From assembly GCF_025152405.1 (NCBI RefSeq), contig NZ_CP102292.1, positions 2,170,001 through 2,234,000 of the forward strand: a DNA stretch of 64,000 bases. The letters are read 5' to 3'. Origin of the DNA: [Ruminococcus] lactaris ATCC 29176. Its GTDB lineage: Bacteria > Bacillota > Clostridia > Lachnospirales > Lachnospiraceae. Every line of letters starts with the position of its first letter. The first letter of the stretch is position 1. The translations under genes and the position numbers were made by a program. Positions 34,346-42,457 of this stretch are shown one piece after another. The notes below the pieces were generated by a model. The model was given only the letters and a program-made list of their open reading frames with translations, was not told the origin of the DNA and ran no database searches.

Positions 34346-34422
34346 TCAAAAAATAAACCGGAACCGGAAATGAATTTCTGTCTGCTTTTGGCTTTGATAA
34401 AAATCCTTTTCCGGTTCCGGTT
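34346..34422 (-). terminator. Terminator of luxS
   Basis: Perfect 15-bp stem (34408-34422 with 34356-34370, AACCGGAACCGGAAA type) with a long 37-nt loop, then TATTTTTTG on the minus strand. Confidence 0.7.
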
Positions 34423-34448
34423 CTTCCATTTTTCTTTTCTGTAAGATT

Positions 34449-34916
34449 CTATTCAGGATATACCAGGTTTCGGTCCTTCTTCAGGCTGTCCCGGTATTTT
34501 CTGATATAATATTTCGCCATATCAAGATTCTGTTCCTGATAATTTCCACACTGTTCCGGTGCTGCCCCCGGAATCTCGCCTTCAAATCCTATAATAAAAT
34601 CACACAGATCCATAACAAGGTCGTAAATATCTTCTGAATCTAAATTACCGAACATAACAAGATAACATCCTGTCCTGCAGCCCATCGGTCCAAAATAAAT
34701 CACATCTTCTTTACTCTCACTGTTTCTGAGATAGGTTGCCGCCAGATGCTCGATCGTATGCAGTGCCGGTGTATCTATGACCGGCTCTCTGTTCGGTGCT
34801 GTGATCCTCAGATCAAATGTCGTCGTAACACAGTCTCCTTTCGCATCTCTTCTTGATACATACAATCCCGGCATGAGATTCAGATGATTGATTGTAAAAC
34901 TTGCAATTCTTTCCAT
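34449..34916 (-). CDS. luxS: S-ribosylhomocysteine lyase
   Basis: Splits S-ribosylhomocysteine to homocysteine and DPD, the AI-2 precursor. 155 residues with the metal site HTIEHLAATYLRNS (HxxEH) and the catalytic Cys in MGCRTGCYL, plus the later metal-ligand Cys in the region EQCGNY. It follows the aldo/keto reductase gene by 61 bp and ends at a strong terminator. Confidence 0.96.
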   Translation of the reverse strand: MERIASFTINHLNLMPGLYVSRRDAKGDCVTTTFDLRITAPNREPVIDTPALHTIEHLAATYLRNSESKEDVIYFGPMGCRTGCYLVMFGNLDSEDIYDLVMDLCDFIIGFEGEIPGAAPEQCGNYQEQNLDMAKYYIRKYRDSLKKDRNLVYPE

Positions 34917-34977
34917 TTTAATTCCTCAGTTTCTTTTATTTTTCTTTTCTGCCTTCTTTTATGTAAAACTTCGAAAA

Positions 34978-35967
34978 TCAGAGAGAAAGTTCATCGATCT
35001 TCTTCAGTTCTTCTTCAGAGAACTCCGTATTTTCAATCGCTTTGATATTGTCAAGCAACTGCTGCGGTCTCGATGCTCCCACCAGTACACTGGTTACGAT
35101 TCCATCTCGTAAAATCCAGCTCAGAGCCATCTCTGCCAGAGTCTGTCCACGTCCGGCTGCGACCTCGTTCAAAGCACGGATTTTCATGAGCTTTTCTTCT
35201 GTAAGTGCATCCTTTTTCAAAAATCTTCCATCCGTCATGATCCGGCTGTCCTCCGGGATTCCATTCAGATAACGGTTCGTCAGAAGTCCCTGTGCCAGCG
35301 GACTATATGCAATGATTCCTTTCTTCAGTTCTGCTGCCTTTTCTTTCAGACCATTCTTCTCAATCGTCCGGTCAAAAATAGAATAACGATTCTGATTAAT
35401 AATAAACGGACAATGAAGATCCTTCAGGATCGCAGCCGCTTTTTCCATGGTCGGTCCATCATAATTGGACAGTCCTACATAAAGTGCTTTTCCCGACTGT
35501 ACTGCTGTAGCCAATGCACCCATGGTCTCCTCTAATGGTGTATTCGGATCCATCCTGTGATGATAAAAGATGTCTACATAATCCAGTCCCATTCTCTGCA
35601 GGCTCTGATCCAGGCTTGCCAGCAGATACTTTCTGCTTCCCCAGTCCCCGTAAGGGCCATCCCACATCAGATATCCCGCTTTTGTACTGATCACCATCTC
35701 ATCTCTGTGCTGTCCCATCTCTTCTTTTAAGATTCTGCCAAAATTCTTCTCGGCACTGCCCGGTTCCGGTCCGTAGTTATTCGCAAGATCAAAATGCGTG
35801 ATCCCATTGTCAAATGCCGTAAAGCAGATCTGCTTCATATTTTCATAGACACCGGTATCTCCAAAATTATGCCAGAATCCCAGTGACACTTCCGGTAATT
35901 TTAATCCGCTTTTTCCACAATACACATAATCCATTTTCTGATATCTTTCTTCTGCAGCCTGATACAT
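34978..35967 (-). CDS. Aldo/keto reductase (YghZ-like)
   Basis: About 329 residues from the ATG at 35967 (MYQAAEERYQKMDY). Catalytic Asp and Tyr lie in THFDLANNYGP, Lys in VISTKAG and His in DIFYHHRMD; SNYDG and the C-terminal VLVGASRPQQLLDN bind NADPH. Family members reduce small aldehydes such as glyceraldehyde-3-phosphate. Reading upstream of 35967 leads into the IS607 end, so the 17 extra residues of the open frame are element-derived. The natural promoter may have been cut off by the insertion. Confidence 0.88.
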   Translation of the reverse strand: MYQAAEERYQKMDYVYCGKSGLKLPEVSLGFWHNFGDTGVYENMKQICFTAFDNGITHFDLANNYGPEPGSAEKNFGRILKEEMGQHRDEMVISTKAGYLMWDGPYGDWGSRKYLLASLDQSLQRMGLDYVDIFYHHRMDPNTPLEETMGALATAVQSGKALYVGLSNYDGPTMEKAAAILKDLHCPFIINQNRYSIFDRTIEKNGLKEKAAELKKGIIAYSPLAQGLLTNRYLNGIPEDSRIMTDGRFLKKDALTEEKLMKIRALNEVAAGRGQTLAEMALSWILRDGIVTSVLVGASRPQQLLDNIKAIENTEFSEEELKKIDELSL

Positions 35968-35987
35968 ACTCTTATACCTGCCACTCA

Positions 35988-36230
35988 AAATGTGTTGAAA
36001 TATACTCAAACACATCGAGAAATTGAAGTCCTTGCGGATACTTCTTACTGCTTCAATGTGTATGCTTTGGCGATTATAAACAATACGCTACTCACAAGTT
36101 CTTGTACACTTCACAGTCGTAAATTCCTGCGATAGCCCGCAGTACATACTTACGTTTGCTTTCATTATGCAACTTCGTAAGTTAAAGCATCTCTTAGATT
36201 AAGAGCAGCATTAAAATCCCTATCCTCAAC
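35988..36230 (-). ncRNA. Predicted omega/reRNA of the TnpB system
   Basis: TnpB guide RNAs normally run from the 3' end of tnpB to the right end of the element, with the guide lying beyond it. Here that stretch folds into hairpins, including GAAG...TCC-GCAA-GGA...CTTC (36025-36044) and an ATGTGTT/AACACAT stem at the very end. The implied guide would read into the leader and start of the aldo/keto reductase gene. Boundaries are inferred. Confidence 0.45.
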
Positions 36231-37325
36231 ATAGCCACAATCACAACAGTATATTCTATCTGAAAGCTTCAAATCTTTCTTGATAGCACCACAACAGTGA
36301 CATATTTTGGATGATGGATACCATCTGTCTACGACTCTTAATTCAATACCATTTTCATCACACTTAGCTTTAAGCTTAGTTCTGAATTCATAGAACTTTT
36401 GTGATGCAACGGCTTTTGATAGATGTCTGTTCTTCATCATTCCTGATATATTCAAATCTTCAATAGTTATATAAGATGGCTTGGTTTTCACTATCTTGGC
36501 TATTGATTTATTGATATAATCAGTACGGATATTATCTATTTTATGATGAAGTCTTTGCACTTTGAGCTTTTGCTTTTGTATATTTTTTTGAGTGGACTCT
36601 CCTTTCTTTAAATTCTCATACTTGCGTGAGAGACATCTTTGTTCTCTGCGCAATTTCTTTTCCAATTTTTTAACTCTTGCTGACTTATTGATATTTTTAT
36701 AAGTTTTACCATTAGAAACAATCGCCAAGTCTTTCAACCCCAGATCAATTCCTATACCGTCATTGCTATTATTAGCAATCTTAGCGTCGGGAATTTCCAC
36801 AAGAACTGACACATAATATCTGCCTGCTTTGATGGATACTGTACCGCTTTTGATATTCCATCCGTCTTTAGTTGTTGGTATATAGCCTTTTTCTTTAATG
36901 CGTACCCAGCCTAAAGTGGGTATGTTCAACCTATGTCTCTCGCATCTGCAATCTTTAGGATTATTCTTTACGAAATACATTTTTACATCAGATTTACCTT
37001 TCTTTTTGAAATTAGGAAAAGCACTTTGATGTTTAAAAAATCTTGTAAATGCAGTACATCCATCTTCAATAGACTTTTTTACAGCTTTTGAATACGCTTC
37101 TTTAATCCATACTTTTTCAGGATTATCAGGAATGTACTCATTATTGAGCCATACGCTAAAACTCTTGCCCGTCATAAACTTTTCACCTTTATCGTATAAA
37201 GCTTTGTTGTGATCAAGATAGAAGTTGTAAACATATCTACAAGTGCCGATAGTCTTGTTAATCTTGATTTTTTGCTCGACTGTCGGATTTATTTCCGTTT
37301 TGAAGCTCTTTAGCAATTTCCTCAT
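36165..37325 (-). CDS. tnpB: TnpB RNA-guided nuclease of IS607 element
   Basis: 386 residues. An N-terminal helix-turn-helix (TVEQKIKINKTIGTCRYVYNFYLDHNKALYD) is followed by the RuvC catalytic Asp in GIDLGLKDLAIV, the Glu in ITIEDLNISGMM, the four-Cys zinc finger CHCCGA...CCDCG, and the last Asp in VEDRDFNAALNL. All catalytic residues are present and the length is typical, so it is probably active. Its start lies 68 bp inside tnpA. Confidence 0.93.
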   Translation of the reverse strand: MRKLLKSFKTEINPTVEQKIKINKTIGTCRYVYNFYLDHNKALYDKGEKFMTGKSFSVWLNNEYIPDNPEKVWIKEAYSKAVKKSIEDGCTAFTRFFKHQSAFPNFKKKGKSDVKMYFVKNNPKDCRCERHRLNIPTLGWVRIKEKGYIPTTKDGWNIKSGTVSIKAGRYYVSVLVEIPDAKIANNSNDGIGIDLGLKDLAIVSNGKTYKNINKSARVKKLEKKLRREQRCLSRKYENLKKGESTQKNIQKQKLKVQRLHHKIDNIRTDYINKSIAKIVKTKPSYITIEDLNISGMMKNRHLSKAVASQKFYEFRTKLKAKCDENGIELRVVDRWYPSSKICHCCGAIKKDLKLSDRIYCCDCGYVEDRDFNAALNLRDALTYEVA

Positions 37326-37941
37326 CCCCTTCTATTTGTTTTTTATACTTACGAAGACCGTACAATCTACAAGAAAAAACGTGAAGTATAGATACAATAT
37401 CCTGTACAAGCTCTTCTTGCGGTGATAGTTCTTCATTATTCACTACCACTATGGTTGTATTAAACTTCATACAGAATTTTTCAAACCAATCATAGCCAAA
37501 TCTGACAAATCTATCTTTATGTGTAACTATGATAGTTTTGATTTTTTGTTCCATTACTTCATCTAATAATTGATTCCACTTTTTACGATTGTAGTTAAGC
37601 CCACTTCCATAATCTTCAATACATTGATCTACAATGATACCTTTAGCATTGCAAAACTGACGTAAAAAAGTTACTTGGTTTTGCAAATCATCTTTTTGGT
37701 TTCTTGTAGATACTCTGGCATAAATAACAATCTGACGATTATCGTTTTCAGTATTTATGCCCTTAAACTGAAGATATTGGTCATAAGTATAATAACGCCT
37801 ATCAGTCGGAGTCCGATTTGCTTTCAGAATCCCCTCTCTATCCCAACGTTGTAACGTTTTGACTGAGACGCCCAATAATTCAGCAAAATCTTTTGGTTTG
37901 TAATTAGTGATATTAGATGTGTTCATAACAATATCCTCCAT
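37258..37941 (-). CDS. tnpA: IS607-type serine recombinase
   Basis: 227 residues. A MerR-like helix-turn-helix (DFAELLGVSVKTLQRWDREGIL) comes first, then the resolvase domain IVIYARVSTRNQKDDLQNQ with the nucleophilic Ser, and later THKDRFVRFG. This domain order (DNA binding before catalysis) is diagnostic of IS607. An ATG at 37926 is an alternative start. Overlaps tnpB by 68 bp. Confidence 0.94.
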   Translation of the reverse strand: MEDIVMNTSNITNYKPKDFAELLGVSVKTLQRWDREGILKANRTPTDRRYYTYDQYLQFKGINTENDNRQIVIYARVSTRNQKDDLQNQVTFLRQFCNAKGIIVDQCIEDYGSGLNYNRKKWNQLLDEVMEQKIKTIIVTHKDRFVRFGYDWFEKFCMKFNTTIVVVNNEELSPQEELVQDIVSILHVFSCRLYGLRKYKKQIEGDEEIAKELQNGNKSDSRAKNQD

Positions 37942-37965
37942 GAGTATATTTTAACACATTTAATC

Positions 37966-38226
37966 ACTATCGGCAATGATTTTGATTACTTAAAGTTTCC
38001 TCCTATGTATTCCGTTTTGTTGCAATCTACGGATTTCTATTCGTTATTCTATCACTTCAAATCTGTTATGTCATCGCTTTCTGCATTTTTAATCAAATTT
38101 TTATTCCCCCCATTCTTCACACCAGCTTTATATCACATACCTTCTTCCAGGTCCCAATATTTTATAAGATGAATTTTCTGAATTTTTTAAAAAATACATA
38201 AAATATAAAGAATTTTAATTTTAGGG
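37966..38226. other. AT-rich gap between IS607 and tRNA-Leu
   Basis: About 260 bp with no convincing gene. It is very AT-rich near 38150-38220, which may act as an upstream element of the tRNA promoter. Nothing else is seen. Confidence 0.5.
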
Positions 38227-38255
38227 TTTACAAACTCGTAACCTTATGATATTAT
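38227..38255 (+). promoter_or_regulatory. Promoter of tRNA-Leu
   Basis: TTTACA (38227-38232), 17-nt spacer, TATTAT (38250-38255), 12 nt before the mature 5' end. Confidence 0.75.
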
Positions 38256-38267
38256 TTTATTTGTCGA

Positions 38268-38352
38268 GCGGAAGTGGCGGAATGGCAGACGCGCTAGATT
38301 CAGGTTCTAGTGGGAGTTTTATCCTGTGGGAGTTCAAGTCTCCTCTTCCGCA
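38268..38352 (+). tRNA. tRNA-Leu (anticodon CAG)
   Basis: 85-nt type II tRNA. The acceptor stem GCGGAAG (38268-38274) pairs with CTTCCGC (38345-38351), discriminator A. The anticodon stem CTAGA/TCTAG encloses TTCAGGT, giving CAG. A long variable arm TGGGAGTTTTATCCTGT and a T-arm with GTTCAAGTC are present. CCA is not encoded. Single gene, not in a cluster. Confidence 0.97.
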
Positions 38353-38361
38353 TTGATAAGA

Positions 38362-38394
38362 AAAGAAATCCTTGATTTGAGGATTTCTTTTTTT
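38362..38394 (+). terminator. Terminator of tRNA-Leu
   Basis: 11-bp perfect stem AAAGAAATCCT (38362-38372) with AGGATTTCTTT (38380-38390), then a T run. Confidence 0.9.
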
Positions 38395-38686
38395 GTTTGA
38401 AATTTGACCGGGAATACTTACCCGACATCATTATATTTATACCAACAAATGTAATTTCCTCATAATCTCTTAATAATTTTTATAATTCTTTTTCTTTCCC
38501 GACACACCCCGGACACAATTTCCCTCTATAATAAAATCATCAAATAAAGAAGACGGCGATTGTATTAATTGCTTTTTATGATTGCCGGTCTTCGCCTAAA
38601 AATTACGAACAGTTTACATAGATTACAGCCCGGAGCCAAAGCCCCGGGCTGATTTTGTACTAAAAAATCTTCTTTAGATACCATAG
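38391..38686. other. Non-coding gap with two hairpins after the exchanger gene
   Basis: No gene seen. A GC-rich stem CAGCCCGG/CCGGGCTG (38626-38651) and a longer bulged stem GAAGAC-GGC / GCC-GTCTTC (about 38551-38593), followed by TTTATTTG on the minus strand, probably end the exchanger transcript. Confidence 0.45.
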
Positions 38687-39628
38687 CTATCTTATACAGA
38701 TATACACCATATAACCTATATAGAGCAGCAGCATGATAATGCCTTCTTTCCTGCTCAGTCTTTTCTTTGTCCACACCATCAGCCATACAACGATACTAAA
38801 GCCAACAAGAATCACAATATCAACAATATTTTCCATTAAAAATGCAATCGGACTGATAGATGACGCAGCTCCAAGTACCAGCAGTATATTGAAAATATTA
38901 GACCCCACTACATTTCCCACCGCCATATCCAGCTCGTTCTTTTTTGCCGCTACAATGGATGTGACCAGTTCAGGAAGGCTTGTTCCCAGTGCAACGACTG
39001 TAAGACCGATCAAAGTCTGAGTCAGCCCGAAACTTCTTGCCACCATTGTTGCACCATCCACGACAAAATCTCCGCCAAACTTGATTGCTGCAGCTCCTCC
39101 AATGATATACACGATACATTTCCATGCCGGAAATGTATCAATCTCCTCTTCCACAGCTTCTCGTCTCGCCTTCAATGCCGAAAAGATCATCCACAAAAGA
39201 TAGCATACAAAAATCAGGATCAGGATAATCCCTTCTGTGTGTCCAAGATTCATCCCTAAATAACCAAGTGCAAGCAGAAACAATGCACAGAAAACCGAAA
39301 ATGGGAACTCTTTTTTCAGAGTCCCAACCTGTACTGTCAGCGGTACGATCAACGCACAGATTCCGCATACCACCATCAAATTAAATATATTAGATCCCAC
39401 TGCATTGCTGACCGCCAGTGCATTATTGTTCGTAACAGATGCAGCAACGCTTACCGCACACTCTGGCAGGCTCGTCCCCATCGCCACGATCGTAAATCCA
39501 ATGATCAGCGACGGAACTTTCAGCTTCTTTGCAACTGCAGAACTTCCATCTACAAAATAATCTGCTCCTTTGATCAAAAGTACAAAACCGATCACCAGCA
39601 GGGCAATAGCCATTACTATTTCTTTCAT
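38687..39628 (-). CDS. Ca2+/Na+ (or H+) exchanger, YrbG-like CaCA family
   Basis: 313 residues with about ten helices and two inverted alpha repeats: GTSLPECAVSVAAS...AVGSNIFNLMVV in the first half and GTSLPELVTSIVAAKKNELDMAVGNVVGSNIFN in the second. The acidic residues of both repeats bind the ion. Such proteins export calcium in exchange for Na+ or H+. The 127-bp leader is unusual, see the entry at 39629. Confidence 0.92.
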   Translation of the reverse strand: MKEIVMAIALLVIGFVLLIKGADYFVDGSSAVAKKLKVPSLIIGFTIVAMGTSLPECAVSVAASVTNNNALAVSNAVGSNIFNLMVVCGICALIVPLTVQVGTLKKEFPFSVFCALFLLALGYLGMNLGHTEGIILILIFVCYLLWMIFSALKARREAVEEEIDTFPAWKCIVYIIGGAAAIKFGGDFVVDGATMVARSFGLTQTLIGLTVVALGTSLPELVTSIVAAKKNELDMAVGNVVGSNIFNILLVLGAASSISPIAFLMENIVDIVILVGFSIVVWLMVWTKKRLSRKEGIIMLLLYIGYMVYICIR

Positions 39629-39755
39629 CTTAACTTTCCTTCTTTATTCCGAGCCTCTCAGATTATCTTGACAGCCGCCATGGTCTTTCCACAATCTTGC
39701 CAGGATCTTTCCAACGGCTTGTGCCAGCACAGACTCCGGTTCGTTGCCTGCGTAT
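39629..39755 (-). other. Unassigned leader or remnant upstream of the exchanger gene
   Basis: 127 nt between the rpsI terminator and the exchanger start. On the minus strand the block TGGAAAGA...CCTGGCAAGAT is repeated as TGGAAAGACCATGGC...TGTCAAGAT, and a CAACG/CGTTG stem is possible. A frame without start codon is open through most of it, so it could be a gene remnant or a structured leader. No promoter found. Confidence 0.35.
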
Positions 39756-39790
39756 ATAAAAACTCCTCAGAACAATCTCGTTCTGAGGAG
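39756..39790 (-). terminator. Terminator of rplM-rpsI
   Basis: 11-bp stem CTCCTCAGAAC (39790-39780 on minus) with GTTCTGAGGAG (39773-39763), 6-nt loop, then TTTTTAT. The loop sequence AATCTCGTTCTGA is repeated at about 39796. Confidence 0.9.
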
Positions 39791-39822
39791 TAAATAAATC
39801 TCGTTCTGAATAGTAAAGCAGA

Positions 39823-40215
39823 TTAACGCTTGCTGAACTGCGGAGCGCGACGAGCTGCTTTGAGACCTGGTTTCTTACGTTCTTTCATACGTGGGTCACG
39901 AGTCAGGTAACCTGCGGATTTAAGAACCGGTCTATAATCAGCATCAGCCTCAAGGAGTGCTCTGGCGATTCCATGACGGATAGCTCCTGCCTGTCCTGTA
40001 TATCCGCCACCACATACATTGACGATGACATCAAACTTGTCAACAGTCTCTGTAGCCACGAGCGGCTGGCGAACAACAACTTTCAGAGTCTCGAGTCCGA
40101 GATACTCATCGATGTCTCTCTTATTAATAGTAATTTTTCCTGTTCCAGGTACAAGATATACTCTTGCGATCGATTTTTTTCTTCTTCCTGTTCCGTAATA
40201 TTTTGCGTTAGCCAC
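39823..40215 (-). CDS. rpsI: 30S ribosomal protein S9
   Basis: 130 residues with the classic [23 protein letters not shown] start and the very basic tail [10 protein letters not shown] that reaches into the P site. Follows rplM by 26 bp as in most bacteria. Confidence 0.98.
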   Translation of the reverse strand: MANAKYYGTGRRKKSIARVYLVPGTGKITINKRDIDEYLGLETLKVVVRQPLVATETVDKFDVIVNVCGGGYTGQAGAIRHGIARALLEADADYRPVLKSAGYLTRDPRMKERKKPGLKAARRAPQFSKR

Positions 40216-40241
40216 TGTTATTTCCTCCTTTCAACCTCTAC

Positions 40242-40670
40242 CTAAAATGTAAGAACTTCCGGCTTCTGAGCCTGATTTGCATGCTCTGGGCCAGCGTAAA
40301 CATGAAGCTTCTTGATCATGTCTCTTCCCATAGGTCCTTTCGGAAGCATTCCCTTAACAGCAAGCTCGATTACCTTCTCCGGCTTCTTTGCAAGAAGCTC
40401 AGCGAGTGTAGTCTCTCTCATTCCTCCAACATAATCGGAGTGATTATAATAAATCTTCTGCTGTAATTTCTTTCCTGTTACTTTTACTTTCTCAGCATTC
40501 ACAACGATTACATAATCACCTGTATCGATGTGCGGTGTATATTCCGGTTTGTTCTTTCCTCTGAGCACCTTAGCAATCTCAGATGCAAGGCGTCCTAATG
40601 TAGCACCTTCAGCGTCAACCACATACCATTTTCTTTCAATCTTATCCGGGTTAGCCATATAAGTTTTCAT
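40242..40670 (-). CDS. rplM: 50S ribosomal protein L13
   Basis: 142 residues: [30 protein letters not shown], then [18 protein letters not shown], and the conserved [19 protein letters not shown]. First gene of the rplM-rpsI operon. Strong AGGAGG ribosome-binding site; leader of about 100 nt. Confidence 0.98.
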   Translation of the reverse strand: MKTYMANPDKIERKWYVVDAEGATLGRLASEIAKVLRGKNKPEYTPHIDTGDYVIVVNAEKVKVTGKKLQQKIYYNHSDYVGGMRETTLAELLAKKPEKVIELAVKGMLPKGPMGRDMIKKLHVYAGPEHANQAQKPEVLTF

Positions 40671-40805
40671 GGGTGTTCCTCCTGTAAATAATTATCAATG
40701 TTCTTGCTTATTTATTTGAAATCAATATACTCCGGGGCTTTGGTGTATATCGTTTCTCCTTATGTCATGCTGTACTATTATAGACCTTTCCTCTCTGAAT
40801 GTCAA
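40671..40805 (-). promoter_or_regulatory. Promoter and L13-type leader of rplM-rpsI
   Basis: Consensus promoter on the minus strand: TTGACA (40805-40800), 17 nt, TATAAT (40782-40777). The leader contains a stem CGATATAC/GTATATTG enclosing a C-rich loop, in the position where an autoregulatory L13 leader is known in Firmicutes. That the stem binds L13 is inference. Confidence 0.65.
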
Positions 40806-40899
40806 CATTTTTCTTCGTTCTTCTTCTCATTTTTCTGCTGATTTTTTTCTCCGTCATATCTCATTTTTATTTTCTTTTTATTTTCATTTTTATTCTACG

Positions 40900-40928
40900 T
40901 TGTTCAAATTTCCTCCAAATGCTATAAT
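40900..40928 (+). promoter_or_regulatory. Promoter of the GH13 gene
   Basis: TTGTTC (40900-40905), 17 nt, TATAAT (40923-40928). Just downstream in the leader a 7-bp inverted repeat TCACTGC/GCAGTGA (40943-40967) could be an operator or a 5' hairpin. Confidence 0.6.
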
Positions 40929-40992
40929 AAAAGACAGTAGCCTCACTGCATATTTCCAACGCAGTGAACTAAAGCAGAAAGAAGGTACATCT

Positions 40993-42321
40993 ATGTGGGC
41001 TTATAATGAAACTTTTTATCAGATTTATCCGATCGGGTTTTGTGGGGCTCCCGTTCACAATGACGGAGTTCCCGCACACCGCATTTTAAAGATCGGGGAC
41101 TGGGCGGAATATCTCGGAAATCTCGGCATCGGATCGATCATTCTCAATCCGATCTTTGAATCCGACAATCATGGATATGATACAAGAGATTTCCGCAAAA
41201 TTGACTGCCGCCTCGGCACAAATGAAGATTTCAGTGAAGTATGTAAGAAACTTCATTCACAGAATGTCAAAGTAATCCTTGACGGTGTCTTCAACCATGT
41301 CGGACGCGGCTTCTGGGCATTCCGGGATGTCCAGGAAAAGAAATGGGACTCTCCTTATAAAGACTGGTTTCATATCAGTTTCGACGGAAACAGTTGTTAT
41401 AATGATGGTTTCTGGTATGAAGGCTGGGAAGGTCATTTTGAACTGGTCAAGCTGAATCTTCAGAATCCGGCTGTTGTAGATTATCTGCTGGACTGTGTAA
41501 AGCTTTGGATCGAAGACTTCGGCATCGACGGACTCCGTCTGGATGTTGCCTATTGTCTGGATCATAATTTTATGAAACGCCTCCGCAGCTTCTGTGAATC
41601 GATCAAACCAGGGTTTGCACTGATCGGAGAAGTCCTCTTTGGTGACTACAATCTGATCGTCAATGATGAGATGCTTCACAGTTGCACGAATTATGAATGC
41701 TATAAGGGAATTTATTCCAGTTTCAACAGCATGAATCTGTTCGAGATCGCACATTCCCTGAACCGTCAGTTCGGACCGGAACAGTGGTGTATTTACCGCG
41801 GAAAGCATCTTATGACATTTGTGGATAATCATGATGTCACAAGAATCGCAAGCATTCTGACGAACAAGAACCACTTACCGTTATGTTACGGAATCCTCTT
41901 TGGAATGCCGGGAATCCCCTGTATTTATTATGGAAGTGAATGGGGTGAAGAAGGAGTGAAAGCTCCCGATAATGACTATGCTCTCCGCCCGTGCTTTGAT
42001 GCCCCAAAGCCAAATGAACTGACCGACTTTATCTCCCGGCTGATCGAAGTAAGATGTGCCAGTGATGCTCTCTGCAACGGTTCTTACCGAAATGTTGTCA
42101 TTACGAATCATCAGCTTATCTTTGAACGCCGCACAGAAACAGAACGCATCCTTGTTGCCATCAACGCTTCTGATTCTGACTTCACCGCAGGAAATGGAGA
42201 ACTTCAGGGATCTTATATTGACCTGCTGAAGACCGGCGATTCATCAGAAACCGCTCCACAGACCCTGAACGGACAGCTTTCCATGCCGGCTTACAGTGTC
42301 CAGTATCTGAAAATGCTGTGA
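40993..42321 (+). CDS. GH13 alpha-amylase-family enzyme
   Basis: 442 residues from the ATG at 40993 with GAAGG ribosome-binding site; upstream codons are out of character for the family. The four GH13 regions are present: DGVFNHVG, GIDGLRLDVAYCL (nucleophile Asp), ALIGEVLFGDY (acid Glu) and FVDNHDVTR. No signal peptide, so a cytoplasmic enzyme acting on imported malto-oligosaccharides or cyclodextrins, of neopullulanase/maltogenic amylase type, is likely. No transport genes lie next to it. Confidence 0.9.
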   Translation: MWAYNETFYQIYPIGFCGAPVHNDGVPAHRILKIGDWAEYLGNLGIGSIILNPIFESDNHGYDTRDFRKIDCRLGTNEDFSEVCKKLHSQNVKVILDGVFNHVGRGFWAFRDVQEKKWDSPYKDWFHISFDGNSCYNDGFWYEGWEGHFELVKLNLQNPAVVDYLLDCVKLWIEDFGIDGLRLDVAYCLDHNFMKRLRSFCESIKPGFALIGEVLFGDYNLIVNDEMLHSCTNYECYKGIYSSFNSMNLFEIAHSLNRQFGPEQWCIYRGKHLMTFVDNHDVTRIASILTNKNHLPLCYGILFGMPGIPCIYYGSEWGEEGVKAPDNDYALRPCFDAPKPNELTDFISRLIEVRCASDALCNGSYRNVVITNHQLIFERRTETERILVAINASDSDFTAGNGELQGSYIDLLKTGDSSETAPQTLNGQLSMPAYSVQYLKML

Positions 42322-42344
42322 TCGGCTTATCGCTCAGTCGCAAA

Positions 42345-42397
42345 AGACATCCGGTGTCGGACCTTTTTAAGGCTCTGTCCCGGATGTCTCTTTTTTA
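42345..42397 (+). terminator. Terminator of the GH13 gene
   Basis: Stem AGACATCCGG (42345-42354) with CCGGATGTCT (42380-42389), extended by inner pairs, then TTTTTT. Confidence 0.85.
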
Positions 42398-42457
42398 TCT
42401 TTTATAACTCTTTTCTTATTCTTTTTGAGCTGCTCTTTCTTTCCTGCAATTCAGCAG

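Larger units (their letters stand above)
35983..37965 (-). mobile_element. IS607-family insertion sequence
   Basis: Contains a serine recombinase with MerR-type DNA-binding domain (tnpA) and tnpB, both on the minus strand and overlapping. The two ends carry 20-bp inverted repeats, 19 of 20 identical: 35988-36007 and 37942-37961 (GAGTATATTT[T/C]AACACATTT). The A+T content is higher than in neighbouring genes. The exact outer ends are uncertain by a few bases because no matching GG target dinucleotide could be placed at both sides. Confidence 0.85.

Noticed and set aside
36165-37325. Cas12-type effector
   Set aside because: The 386-residue length, neighbouring IS607 recombinase and absence of a CRISPR array make it TnpB.
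38527-38660. A small RNA gene on the plus strand starting from TATAAT at 38527
   Set aside because: No -35 element lies at a suitable distance, and the hairpins are better explained as the end of the exchanger transcript.
40762-40992. Long N-terminal extension of the GH13 enzyme
   Set aside because: The GH13 promoter lies inside it, the residues are low-complexity, and a good ribosome-binding site precedes the ATG at 40993.
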